From a virus, in the IMG/VR virus record IMGVR_UViG_3300050020_000374, positions 1-23,468 of that record: a DNA stretch of 23,468 nucleotides; one strand, given 5' to 3'. Below are positions 1 to 6,856 of this stretch, piece by piece (positions within the stretch are counted from its first letter, which is position 1; each line of letters begins with the position of its first letter). A program made the translations under genes and the position numbers. The notes under the pieces were generated by a model. That model saw nothing but the letters and a program-made list of their open reading frames with translations. It had not been told where the DNA came from and searched no databases.

Positions 1-2
1 GC

Positions 3-977
3 AAATCATTCATAGAATTGACTGACGCCACTTGGAACCCAAAGCGCGGCTGTTCGCGTGTGAGCGAGGGCTGCCGAAACTGCTATGCGGAGAAGTTCGC
101 CGCGCGATTTGCAAGGCCCAAAGCCTCGGGCGCCGCGCCAAAATCTCCAGCGGGAATATACGCCGGATTTGTGCAGTTGACCTCGGCCGGCCCGCGCTGG
201 ACGGGCAAAGTTGAGTTGGTGAAGTCGAAACTTGAAGTGCCGCTGCACTGGCGAAAACCGCGCAGAATCTTCGTCAATTCGATGAGCGATTTATTCCACA
301 AGGACGTGACGCTTACGGACCTGGAGCGAATCTTCCGGGTGATGTTCAGCGCCCCACAACACACGTATCAGATCCTCACGAAACGCGGCGATGTGATGGC
401 GGCGCGTGTCCCCATTGTGATGAATCGAATCTTCGGGATGCACTGGACAATGCCGGAATTCATTTGGCTCGGCGTCTCTGTGGAAAATCAGGAAGCCGCC
501 GATGCGAGGATTCCGTTGCTCCTCCAGACGCCGGCGGCCGTGCGTTTCGTGAGCGTGGAGCCGTTGCTAGGGCCGGTGGACCTGCAAAATCTGCCGAGTG
601 CGAGCGGAATTGGCCGGTACCTGGATGCGCTGAGTAATGCAGGCGTGGACCCAGGCGCCCTCGTTCCACGCAAACTCGACTGGGTGATTGTCGGCGGCGA
701 GTCCGGACCTGGCGCGCGGCCCATGCACCCCGACTGGGTACGGTCCATCCGCGGCCAATGCGTAGCGGCGGCGGTGAAGTTTTTCTTCAAGCAGTGGGGC
801 GAGTACGCGCCGGCACGTCTCGAAATGATCGAGGGGGCAATCAATAAGACGGGCGGAAAATATCGCTTCGAATTCGATCCACGCTGCGGAAACGATCTTC
901 TTCATCTCGGCAAGCACGCCGCTGGCCGAGTGCTGGACGGCCGCGAATGGAATGAGATGCCGGAGGTTTCCCGATGA
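3..977 (+). CDS. DUF5131 (phage Gp37/Gp68 family) protein, 5' end cut by window
   Basis: Member of the phage Gp37/Gp68 family (DUF5131), a three-cysteine family common in phages; its biochemical role is not established. The family signature is near the start: residues read TDATWNPKRGC, then C-x6-C-x2-C ending NCYAE. The C-terminal hallmark GGESGPGARPMHPDW and FFFKQWGEY are also present. A TTG codon sits at 18, but the frame is open to the window edge and the residues before it (S-F-I-E-L) match the family's usual I-E-W-T-D start, so the true start lies upstream and TTG 18 is an artefact. The usual Trp before TDATWNP is Leu here. The stop overlaps the next start by ATGA, which suggests translational coupling. 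TcmP, the frequent partner of this family, is not visible in the window. Family call is firm; function is unknown. Confidence 0.93.
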   Translation, partial: KSFIELTDATWNPKRGCSRVSEGCRNCYAEKFAARFARPKASGAAPKSPAGIYAGFVQLTSAGPRWTGKVELVKSKLEVPLHWRKPRRIFVNSMSDLFHKDVTLTDLERIFRVMFSAPQHTYQILTKRGDVMAARVPIVMNRIFGMHWTMPEFIWLGVSVENQEAADARIPLLLQTPAAVRFVSVEPLLGPVDLQNLPSASGIGRYLDALSNAGVDPGALVPRKLDWVIVGGESGPGARPMHPDWVRSIRGQCVAAAVKFFFKQWGEYAPARLEMIEGAINKTGGKYRFEFDPRCGNDLLHLGKHAAGRVLDGREWNEMPEVSR

Positions 978-1744
978 CGAAAGATAACCCGGGGGTAATT
1001 GCAGGGTTGGAGGACGCTCTCGCCAACGCGAAGATCGACCTGCGCATGGCAAAGGCGCGGGAGTGCCGGATGCAAACCGCTATCCGATGGGCGCTGGGAG
1101 AGTTGGGCGGGTTCCATGGTCGCGAAGAAGGGCAGGGCGCGTACTGGTGGCGTACGGAATTGCGTGAGCGTTCCGCCCTCGCCGCCTCGGGGCCGTGCGA
1201 GCATGCCGAAGAAGTGGAGCGGCTGAAGGCGCTGTGCGGGGAGGCTGCTCCGTTCCTCGACGATCTGGCGAGACACCTCGAAGAGATTGATGGCCTGCAT
1301 GGCATAGAGACTGGGCTTGCCGCTCGCCTGCGGGCAGCGGCGAAAGGCGGCGGGGAGTGCCGGATGCGGGAGGCAGTAAAGACATACGTCGAGAAACTGG
1401 AAAGCGGGCTGGACCGGATGGGCGGTGACGACCCGCTCATGTCCATACAGAGGCTCAAGTTGCAGCCGTTGCGTGCCGCCCTCGCAGCCTCGGGACCGTG
1501 CGAGCACGAAGCAGAGATCGCCGCCCGCAAGGAGCACGAGGCGGCCCTATTCCGTTCGGTCGAGAAGAACCGGGCGCTTGCTGAGGAAGCGGTCGCAGGG
1601 GTGGAGCGGCTGCGGAAGTTGCTCGTGCGCACCGCGGATGGAATGGAGAACGACGCAGAACTGCTCGAGGAAGGCGGTTTCAGCAATTCGGCGGAGTCCT
1701 GCCGGATGAGCATCATCGAATTGCGTGCGGCGGCAAGGGGCTGA
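974..1744 (+). CDS. Hypothetical protein with an internal ~100-residue duplication
   Basis: No recognised domain in this 256-residue, Glu/Ala/Arg-rich, probably helical protein. It contains two diverged copies of one module. E-C-R-M occurs at residues 30-33 and 128-131, and ALAASGPCEH occurs at 68-77 and 169-178, followed both times by a charged helix. A third short echo, S-C-R-M, lies near residue 243. The spacing of about 98-101 residues indicates a tandem duplication of about 300 bases. The start ATG at 974 overlaps the DUF5131 stop, and the next gene begins two bases after this stop, so all three probably share a transcript. Repeated Cys and His could bind metal, but this is only inference. 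Confidence 0.85.
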   Translation: MTKDNPGVIAGLEDALANAKIDLRMAKARECRMQTAIRWALGELGGFHGREEGQGAYWWRTELRERSALAASGPCEHAEEVERLKALCGEAAPFLDDLARHLEEIDGLHGIETGLAARLRAAAKGGGECRMREAVKTYVEKLESGLDRMGGDDPLMSIQRLKLQPLRAALAASGPCEHEAEIAARKEHEAALFRSVEKNRALAEEAVAGVERLRKLLVRTADGMENDAELLEEGGFSNSAESCRMSIIELRAAARG

Positions 1745-1745
1745 C

Positions 1746-2159
1746 ATGGGCCTCTACGGATTCAACAAGCGTTTCGTGCCCTACATCGTTGAGGGGAGCA
1801 AGACCCACACCATCCGGGCGGTACGCTGCCTGCGCGACAAGCCCGGCAACACGATGCACCTTTACACTGGCCTCCGGCAGAAGGGAGCGGTCCTGCTGGG
1901 GCGGTTCCCATGTATAAAAGTCGAGCCGATTCGCATAACCGAGGACCATCGCGTCTTCGTCGACGAGGTTGAGTTGGACAGCGACGAGAAGGACCTGCTC
2001 GCCTGGCGGGACGGTTTTCGCCTGGACGCGACGGTCTGGGCCATCACCGATCCTCCGCTGCCGAAACATACCGGCTGCTTCGAGCTCCTGATGATGCCGT
2101 TCTGGGACGAGCGCCTGCCGTTCGTCGGCCACGTCTATCACTGGCGGTGGAGCAAATGA
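1746..2159 (+). CDS. ASCH-domain protein
   Basis: Small ASCH-fold protein of 137 residues; the fold is related to PUA and is thought to bind RNA or modified nucleotides. The start of the domain is typical: GLYGFNKRFVPYIVEG followed by K-T-H-T-I-R and later MHLYTGLR. I chose ATG 1746, two bases after the previous stop; an upstream GTG at 1725 would overlap the previous gene and adds a segment that does not look like the family. The next gene overlaps by ATGA. ASCH genes are frequent in phage early regions, but the substrate here cannot be told from sequence. Confidence 0.85.
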   Translation: MGLYGFNKRFVPYIVEGSKTHTIRAVRCLRDKPGNTMHLYTGLRQKGAVLLGRFPCIKVEPIRITEDHRVFVDEVELDSDEKDLLAWRDGFRLDATVWAITDPPLPKHTGCFELLMMPFWDERLPFVGHVYHWRWSK

Positions 2160-2389
2160 GTGAGTCGGCCCCAAAGGTGTGCCCGACGTGCGGCCGCCCG
2201 ATCACGACCGGGCCGCGGCGGATCTGTTTCGCCTGTGGCGGCCCGATCGGACAGCACCACAGATACCACTTCGAAGGCGGACGCGTGATGCACAACGACT
2301 GTGGGGCGCCCAAGGGGGTGCAGCGCCAGGAGAGCGCGCCGCTGCTGGATGTGTGCGGAGAGAATGAACGACCGCTGGAGGCTAATTAG
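2156..2389 (+). CDS. Small double zinc-ribbon protein
   Basis: 77-residue protein with C-P-T-C-G near residue 9 and C-F-A-C-G near residue 23, then a His-rich stretch (QHHRYHFEGG) and H-N-D-C. This is the pattern of a zinc ribbon with four or more Cys/His ligands. ATG 2156 overlaps the ASCH stop by ATGA and is preferred over GTG 2147. The stop TAG is directly followed by the GTG start of the HNH gene, so the two are very likely co-translated. It may bind nucleic acid or another phage protein; no specific function can be given. Confidence 0.8.
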   Translation: MSESAPKVCPTCGRPITTGPRRICFACGGPIGQHHRYHFEGGRVMHNDCGAPKGVQRQESAPLLDVCGENERPLEAN

Positions 2390-3109
2390 GTGCCTCGTAG
2401 ATTCTGGACCGATGATGAGCGTGCGCGATTGAAAGAACATTACGCGGTGCGCCCGACTCTGGAGCTCGCCAAGGCACTGGGGCGTGGGCGCACGGCCGTA
2501 TACGGGATGGCTTTTAAGCTCGGGCTGTCGAAGTCGCTGGAGTTTCTCGATAGCGAAGAATCCGGCCGCCTCCGAAAAGGCCAGGCCATGCGGGGTTCTG
2601 AACGGACGCAGTTTCCGAAGGGCCATGTGCCGGCGAACAAGGGTTTGAGGCGTCCGGGCTGGCATGCCGGCCGGATGCAGGAAACGCAGTTCAAAAAAGG
2701 AGGTCGATCTGGCGTCGCGGCGAGGAACTGGAGGCACATCGGCACGATACTTCCAGACCCCCAAGGCTACCTCCGGATCAAGGTCCGGGAGGCGATGTAT
2801 GGGAAAGAGCCTACGGGTTTCGGAAACACGAAGGTATGGCCGCTGTACGGTCGTTATGTTTGGGAGCAACACAATGGCCCGATACCTCCGAAGCACGTGG
2901 TGCTGTTCAAGGACGGCGATCGTTCGCGCTGTGTGATCGAGAACCTGGAGCTGCTCTCCATGGCTGACAACGCTCGCCGGAATAGCATGTGGAACCGGTT
3001 GCCGCGCGAGTTGGCGGAAGTGATCCAGCTGAGCGGCGCACTGAAGCGCCAGATAAGGAAGCGGGATGGCAAAGAACAAAATAACCGATCTCCGAGACCA
3101 CCTGTTTGA
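2390..3109 (+). CDS. Phage HNH-type endonuclease-like protein
   Basis: 239-residue protein of a phage family with an N-terminal helix-turn-helix (residues about 1-50, WTDDERARLKEHY then AKALGRGRTAVYGMAFKLG), the family linker FPKGHVPANKG, a Q-F-K-K-G segment, and a C-terminal HNH-like region with YVWEQHNGPIPPKHVVLFKDG and NLELLSMADNARRNS. Such proteins are annotated as HNH nucleases and often sit in phage early or replication regions. The usual catalytic His positions are poorly kept: a Tyr-Gly-Arg stands where L-H-R is common, and Phe precedes K-D-G. It may therefore be a weak nuclease or purely DNA-binding. The start is GTG 2390, immediately after the previous stop. The end overlaps the next gene by 44 bases. 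Confidence 0.85.
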   Translation: MPRRFWTDDERARLKEHYAVRPTLELAKALGRGRTAVYGMAFKLGLSKSLEFLDSEESGRLRKGQAMRGSERTQFPKGHVPANKGLRRPGWHAGRMQETQFKKGGRSGVAARNWRHIGTILPDPQGYLRIKVREAMYGKEPTGFGNTKVWPLYGRYVWEQHNGPIPPKHVVLFKDGDRSRCVIENLELLSMADNARRNSMWNRLPRELAEVIQLSGALKRQIRKRDGKEQNNRSPRPPV

Positions 3110-3371
3110 GACGCTCGAAGCGCTGAAGGATCCTGACAACCCCATGGACCTGGAACGGGCCCGGGTGATCAGCGGAGTTGCACAGACGATTATTAACTCT
3201 GCCAAGGTCGAGGTCGATCTCGTAAAGGCCGTATGCGGTAGTGCTCCCGGCAACACTGCGTTTTTTAATCTTCCGGACGAGAGAGACGATCGCCCGGATC
3301 TCCTGAAGATTTCGCGGGCCAACGGAGGACACCGCAACTCAGCACTGCTGTCGGAGAGGAAGACTGGTTGA
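3066..3371 (+). CDS. Conserved phage protein that follows the HNH gene
   Basis: 101-residue protein with the N-terminal pattern ITDLRDHLFETLEALKD, then PMDLERARVISGVAQTIINS and AKVEVD. Proteins with this helical N-terminal pattern are commonly found directly after HNH genes of this type in phages; their role is unknown. Here it overlaps the HNH gene by 44 bases in another frame, and its ATG lies inside the HNH C-terminus, consistent with translational coupling. The last 35 residues are polar and probably disordered. No transmembrane segment or metal motif is visible. Confidence 0.8.
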   Translation: MAKNKITDLRDHLFETLEALKDPDNPMDLERARVISGVAQTIINSAKVEVDLVKAVCGSAPGNTAFFNLPDERDDRPDLLKISRANGGHRNSALLSERKTG

Positions 3372-3375
3372 GCAG

Positions 3376-3723
3376 ATGAGCACTTTGATCAGTGCGAATG
3401 TGAAGCGAACCGCTGCAGATATCTGCGAGGGCCTGGGCGTGGCCAGTGGCGATCCCGCGGCGGAAGTGGTCGCCGAGCTGGTCCAGGCGCGCGTCGAGGC
3501 CGAGCTGGAAGCGGCGCTGTCTGCGCCCGGGGCGGCCGCTGTGGCGCTGGCGGGCGGCCTTGATATCGACGCAGCCACGGTCCAGCACGACCTCGCCACG
3601 GCCGACTATCGCGCGCCGACTGAAGCGTGGCAAAAGGGCCACAGTTCAAAAGTTGATTTTGAAGTCGCGAAAACCCGACTTCAAGAACCTCTGGGCGAGC
3701 AAAGAAAGGACGGTGCGAGATGA
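3376..3723 (+). CDS. Hypothetical protein, Ala/Glu-rich
   Basis: 115-residue protein without a recognised domain. Residues 10-65 are Ala/Glu/Val-rich and probably helical (AAEVVAELVQARVEAELEAA). The C-terminal third is basic. It starts five bases after the preceding stop and overlaps the next gene by ATGA, so it belongs to the same operon. Third-position GC is high, as in its neighbours, which supports coding. Function cannot be inferred. Confidence 0.65.
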   Translation: MSTLISANVKRTAADICEGLGVASGDPAAEVVAELVQARVEAELEAALSAPGAAAVALAGGLDIDAATVQHDLATADYRAPTEAWQKGHSSKVDFEVAKTRLQEPLGEQRKDGAR

Positions 3724-3956
3724 CGCTCGAGCTGAATGAGGAGGAACGCCAGGTCACGCTGCTTGCCTTGGCTCACCTGGCAGTTGAGCGGCCTGGTTGG
3801 GACGACGTGCTCGCCGCGATCGCGAAGCGGATCGATAACGTCGTCGCCGATCGACCGGAGCTATATGACAACTTCCGTTATCTGCACGGTCAATGCGCGG
3901 GCCATGCGCCGCCGAGTGCACCTCAAGTAAAGGCGGCATTTTACGCAAGCAAATAA
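3720..3956 (+). CDS. Small hypothetical phage protein
   Basis: 78-residue protein, LELNEEERQVTLLALAHLAV followed by E-R-P-G-W-D. The N-terminus is a probable amphipathic helix. Short proteins with this N-terminal pattern recur in phage early regions, but I cannot name a family. ATG 3720 overlaps the previous stop by ATGA. The end overlaps the open frame of the Cys-rich protein that follows, which has no standard start codon; see that entry for the possibility that the two are connected. Confidence 0.65.
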   Translation: MTLELNEEERQVTLLALAHLAVERPGWDDVLAAIAKRIDNVVADRPELYDNFRYLHGQCAGHAPPSAPQVKAAFYASK

Positions 3957-4257
3957 ACGTGGGCGCCGGCAGAAGAAGGGGAACGAGCCAGCGGCGAGGC
4001 CGAAGTACCTGCACGATCGGGACGGGCTTCTGCGGTGCAGGGTCTGCCGCTGCACAGACCGCGAGCCATGTAACCCGCCTTGCTTCTGGGATCCGACGGA
4101 CGCGCGCGGCGACCTCTGCTCGAGCTGCTCGGTTGTGATATACGAGCTGCTCAGCTGGCGCCTGTGCGCGCACCGGCCGACCAAGGCGGCGCTCGTGCGC
4201 GAGCTGGACGCACGCATGAAGACGGTGTTCAAAGCTGCAGGAGGCGGAGCGGCATGA
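3931..4257 (+). CDS. Cys-rich zinc-binding phage protein lacking a standard start codon
   Basis: An open frame from 3931 (after TAA at 3928) to TGA at 4255-4257 encodes a typical phage cysteine protein: R-C-R-V-C-R-C-T-D-R, then E-P-C-N-P-P-C-F-W-D and L-C-S-S-C. It ends in a helix containing LVRELDARMKTVFKAAG. The motif order is like the small zinc proteins often found just before phage replication genes. The frame has no ATG, GTG or TTG before the Cys cluster; the only ATG lies near the C-terminus. Candidate starts are CTG at 4009 (just before H-D-R-D-G-L-L) or CTG at 4030. Otherwise it may be made by frameshift from the preceding gene, or an indel removed its start. Its stop overlaps ATG 4254 of the DUF1376 gene by ATGA, a strong sign that the frame is really translated. 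Confidence 0.62.
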   Translation, partial: RRHFTQANKRGRRQKKGNEPAARPKYLHDRDGLLRCRVCRCTDREPCNPPCFWDPTDARGDLCSSCSVVIYELLSWRLCAHRPTKAALVRELDARMKTVFKAAGGGAA

Positions 4258-5258
4258 TGCAGAGTTACCCGTGGTACATATCCAACTGGCGCCAGGACAC
4301 CGCCGTGCTCGCGATGAGCGCAGAGCAGCGTGGCGTGTATCGCGACCTCTTGGATATCTGCTGGGATCAAGGCAGCCTGCCTGCAGATGAGAACACGCTG
4401 TGCCGTTTGGCCATGTGCGATTCGAAAGAATTTAAGAGGGCGTGGCCTGTGGTATCGAAGTGCTTCTTCGCGGTGGACGGACGGCTTCACAACAAAAAAG
4501 TGGATGAAAAGCGTCCGAGCGTTTTGCAGTCTAAAGAGGACCGGAGGCGCGGCGCCGAAGAGACCAATCGGAAACGCGCAGCGAAGCGCCAAGCGGAGCG
4601 ATCAGCGCAGGCGCAGCGTGACGCCGAGCGTGACGCTGGCGAAGGGTCAGCAACCTCCGGCGGCATCGGCACGGAGGACCAAACCGAACCAAAGGAAAAG
4701 CGAAACACGATAGAAAAAAATAGCGAAAATGGTTTCTTTCGCGACGGAAAGATAGGGCGAACAAACGCTAGAAAATACCGTAACTCTTCTGGAATCAGCG
4801 TATCGCCGGACGCTGAGCGCGACGCCCAGTGTACGCCCCCTCCGTCTCCGTCTCCGTCTCCGTCTCCGTCTCCGTCTCCGTCTCCGTACAGCGGCGGCGA
4901 AGAGGGTCCGAAGGTTGTTACGCCGCCGCCGCCGCCGCGAAACGGGACTGCAAAAGCAGCGAACGGAACGCAGCCGTGGTGGGAGCAGCACTGGAACCAC
5001 ATCGCCGAATGCCTCGTCGAGATTCGGACTCATGCCGGGAATTTGCAGAACGGACCGGCTCGCTACCCGGATGAGGCTATTTGCCTAGAGGTCGGCGCCT
5101 ACTTCGCAACCGTCCAGGATTTCGACGATTGGATCCACGAGAAATGCAAGGCCAAGCAGGGCGGCGGCGCGCGAGGATGGAAATGGTTTGCTCATCTGGC
5201 GCAAGCAGAGGGGACGCGCAAAGGTCCGGAACAGAGCTGGCTGCCTGGGGGTGTTTAA
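4254..5258 (+). CDS. DUF1376 (YdaU-type) phage replication protein with Pro-Ser repeat
   Basis: 334 residues. The N-terminal DUF1376 domain (about residues 4-80) starts SYPWYISNWRQDTAVLAMS, followed by E-Q-R-G-V-Y-R-D-L-L-D; it is common in phage replication proteins such as YdaU of the Rac prophage. It is followed by a charged linker, a (Pro-Ser) run at about residues 197-211, a Pro5 run, and a C-terminal domain with W-W-E-Q-H-W and GARGWKWFAHLAQAEG. The likely role is initiating phage DNA replication or recruiting host helicase; this is inferred from the family. ATG 4254 is chosen because it overlaps the previous stop and begins the conserved domain; the open frame upstream to 4080 is antisense-like sequence out of phase with the Cys-rich gene. 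The stop overlaps the next start (TAATG). Confidence 0.88.
   Translation: MMQSYPWYISNWRQDTAVLAMSAEQRGVYRDLLDICWDQGSLPADENTLCRLAMCDSKEFKRAWPVVSKCFFAVDGRLHNKKVDEKRPSVLQSKEDRRRGAEETNRKRAAKRQAERSAQAQRDAERDAGEGSATSGGIGTEDQTEPKEKRNTIEKNSENGFFRDGKIGRTNARKYRNSSGISVSPDAERDAQCTPPPSPSPSPSPSPSPSPYSGGEEGPKVVTPPPPPRNGTAKAANGTQPWWEQHWNHIAECLVEIRTHAGNLQNGPARYPDEAICLEVGAYFATVQDFDDWIHEKCKAKQGGGARGWKWFAHLAQAEGTRKGPEQSWLPGGV
4841..4888 (+). repeat. Hexanucleotide microsatellite TCCGTC, seven perfect copies plus a partial
   Basis: TCCGTC is repeated in perfect tandem from 4841 to 4882, followed by TCCGT of an eighth copy. It lies in frame inside the DUF1376 gene and encodes alternating Pro-Ser. As a multiple of three, copy-number change by slippage would lengthen or shorten the linker without a frameshift. 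A CCG run encoding Pro follows at about 4923-4938. The repeat also opens spurious Ser-Val and poly-Arg frames in other phases. Confidence 0.95.
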
Positions 5259-5569
5259 TGCCGAAATGCATTCTCTGCGATGGTCACGGGCACCGCATGA
5301 TTTACACGCTGCGGCCGATCCGCCGGCAGCCTGACGGCAAGCTGCTGAAGTTGCGGGCGGTGGTGCTCAGCGAGGCCCAATATGTGGAGCTGTCGAAGCA
5401 CTTACCGACGTCGCCGCTGGACTGGCGCCCGGAGAACGAGGGCGTGGTCTGCATAGAAAGTTGCCCCTGCACCTGCCGGCCGCTGCCTCGCAAGCGGAAG
5501 GATAAGCGCGGGCCCGCGAAGCCTGCGCGAAATAGCAAGGCCCGGCGCGAGTATTGGTGGAACAGATAA
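5258..5569 (+). CDS. Small Cys-rich hypothetical protein
   Basis: 103-residue basic protein. It begins M-P-K-C-I-L-C-D-G-H-G-H and later has C-I-E-S-C-P-C-T-C-R, a likely zinc site made from the two Cys clusters. The C-terminus (KRKDKRGPAKPARNSKARR) is strongly basic and could contact nucleic acid. ATG 5258 overlaps the replication gene stop as TAATG; the open frame upstream to 5081 is only the shadow of that gene. Its place directly after the DUF1376 gene suggests a replication accessory role, which is inference. Confidence 0.75.
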   Translation: MPKCILCDGHGHRMIYTLRPIRRQPDGKLLKLRAVVLSEAQYVELSKHLPTSPLDWRPENEGVVCIESCPCTCRPLPRKRKDKRGPAKPARNSKARREYWWNR

Positions 5570-5670
5570 TGCCGGCGATCGGGTCCGTCTGGCAGCTCTT
5601 GGAGCGCGGGTGCGGAGCAGTTGGCGATGCTGCAGCCCAAAGCAGCGCAATCGGAGAAAGACATGGATGA
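5569..5670 (+). CDS. Possible 33-residue coupled leader ORF
   Basis: ATG 5569 overlaps the previous stop (TAATG). The frame runs 33 codons (MPAIGSVWQLLERG...) to TGA 5668-5670, overlapping the next gene's start at 5663 by eight bases. The double overlap would let ribosomes pass from the Cys-rich gene through this ORF into the HTH gene. No domain is recognisable. It may be a real small protein or only a translational bridge. Confidence 0.4.
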   Translation: MPAIGSVWQLLERGCGAVGDAAAQSSAIGERHG

Positions 5671-6337
5671 TCCACTGTTGAACCTTCTCAAGTTAGGCAT
5701 CACCAATCACGCGACTCGGTGCTACATTGCGCTCGACTGGCACAAGCAAGAGCGGATTTTAAAGATTGAAAACGGCGTCGAGTTCTGGGGCGAATTGGTC
5801 GAAGGGCGCCCGCTCGGAGCAATGGCGAACGAGTGCGAGTTGTCTGAAAATGAGGCTCTCCTTGGCATTCAAGAACTGGAATCCATTGGAGTCGTCGTCG
5901 TGTATTGGGGAGAGTTTCCAGAATTGGGAAGGTACAACATTTACGAATTTGCACGCTGGCAAAAGCGCGTCCCGGACGCTGTTGAAGAAGAGGACCGGAA
6001 AAAAGCGAGGGAAGGCCTGCGCGCTGAAGGGGAGGATCAGGAGAGGACGCGGCGACTCAATTACGCCCAAGGTCTTGCGAAGCTTAAAAGAGAAGTCTGG
6101 TGCCTCTCTCCCGGCCAAGCGGCGGTGCTCCTGGGTATCGAGAGGTCAGCAGTTATCAGTGCAATGGACGCCGGCGTCTTGTCGTTTCGGCGGGTCGAGC
6201 ATCCGAACGGTCGTTCGCCCATCCAACTGGCCCGACGCATCAGACCAATCGACCTAGACGCGTTTAGGAAACAGCTCGAGAAAAGGTGCGCATTGGAACC
6301 CGCGCAGATTTCTGGAGTCGCCGCGGCCGAATCTTAG
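5663..6337 (+). CDS. Two-HTH DNA-binding protein, replication region
   Basis: 224 residues. The N-terminal part (about 1-100) looks like a winged-helix of phage replication or DnaD-like proteins: LLNLLKLGITNHATRCYIAL, then C-E-L-S-E-N-E-A-L-L-G-I-Q-E-L-E-S-I-G, ending YNIYEFARWQ. After a charged linker, the C-terminal part (about 150-215) resembles a MerR/excisionase-type HTH (LSPGQAAVLLGIERSAVISA, then a wing with NGRSPIQLARR). ATG 5663 is preferred over TTG 5621 or ATG 5627 because GGAGAAAG precedes it and the conserved part begins there. It probably binds phage DNA, as a replication partner of the DUF1376 protein or as a regulator. Two consecutive TAG codons end the gene. Confidence 0.72.
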   Translation: MDDPLLNLLKLGITNHATRCYIALDWHKQERILKIENGVEFWGELVEGRPLGAMANECELSENEALLGIQELESIGVVVVYWGEFPELGRYNIYEFARWQKRVPDAVEEEDRKKAREGLRAEGEDQERTRRLNYAQGLAKLKREVWCLSPGQAAVLLGIERSAVISAMDAGVLSFRRVEHPNGRSPIQLARRIRPIDLDAFRKQLEKRCALEPAQISGVAAAES

Positions 6338-6517
6338 TAGAGCACTTCAGTTGGTGGAAGGCCGGCGAAGGTTGACGCTGGTTTGCTTGAACAATTGTTT
6401 AATGATATGTTCATTGCAGCAGGCCTCCCCGCGCGGGGCTGAGCGATACGGGTCGCTTGTGCCGAACTGGCGGCGCTCGTCTCAACCAGATCCCGGTCTC
6501 CACTCCATAACATTGCT
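6338..6517 (+). promoter_or_regulatory. 180-base gap with AT-rich island and perfect palindromes
   Basis: This gap breaks the otherwise overlapping gene series. Positions 6381-6416 form an AT-rich island in GC-rich surroundings and hold the perfect palindrome AACAATTGTT (6390-6399), a possible operator. A weak promoter match is TTGCTT (6383-6388), 17 bases, TATGTT (6406-6411). A second perfect palindrome, CCCCGCGCGGGG, lies at 6427-6438 without a T-run. A promoter for the genes from 6518 onward is plausible but not proven. Confidence 0.35.
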
Positions 6518-6856
6518 ATGCCTAAACCGAGGCGCTTCAAACGCCGCGTCGCCGTGTACCGCGGCGCAGAGGACGTGTTCTATGCGGCGCCGGCCGCCGC
6601 CGCGCATCTGCTCGACGCGGGCCTGGCGACCGTCCGGCAGAAGTCTGCGAAGGTCATTGGAGAGATTTTGCTCGGCGGCGCCGCTGACGGCAGCGCCTGC
6701 GGCAGAATCGACATCAGCCGGCTCGAGCTGCGGCCTGGTTCTTTCGGGATCCGGCGCGAGCATCTCGAGGTCAGCGGGCATTTGTGCTTCAGCCATCGCC
6801 GCTCGTGGGACGAAGTAATTCGGGCGGAGGCCACCGCTTGTAGCGGCAACGAATGA
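6518..6856 (+). CDS. Hypothetical protein
   Basis: 112 residues with a basic N-terminus (PKPRRFKRRVAVYRG) and an Ala-rich segment (FYAAPAAAAHLLDAGLATV). No family recognised. Third codon positions are strongly G/C, and the stop overlaps the next ATG by ATGA, both supporting coding. No good ribosome-binding site is visible before ATG 6518, so the start is uncertain. It opens a small cluster with the coiled-coil and holin-like genes. Confidence 0.58.
   Translation: MPKPRRFKRRVAVYRGAEDVFYAAPAAAAHLLDAGLATVRQKSAKVIGEILLGGAADGSACGRIDISRLELRPGSFGIRREHLEVSGHLCFSHRRSWDEVIRAEATACSGNE

Noticed and set aside
841-1716. Minus-strand frames opposite the duplicated protein gene
   Set aside because: Ser/Ala/Arg-rich shadow frames produced by GC-rich codons of the plus-strand gene.
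2138-3337. Minus-strand frame of 399 codons
   Set aside because: It is antisense to the HNH gene and its neighbours. GC-rich coding DNA often leaves an open antisense frame; no motif is present.
3893-4138. ORF from ATG 3893 with Arg/Thr-rich product
   Set aside because: Same region as the Cys-rich protein but in another frame; its composition is typical of a shadow frame.
4841-4888. Short regular repeat as a possible CRISPR
   Set aside because: Units are six bases with no spacers, in frame in a coding gene; it is a microsatellite.
4647-5074. Poly-Arg and Ser-Val repeat frames around the hexamer
   Set aside because: They are the other reading phases of the TCCGTC microsatellite and CCG run within the DUF1376 gene.
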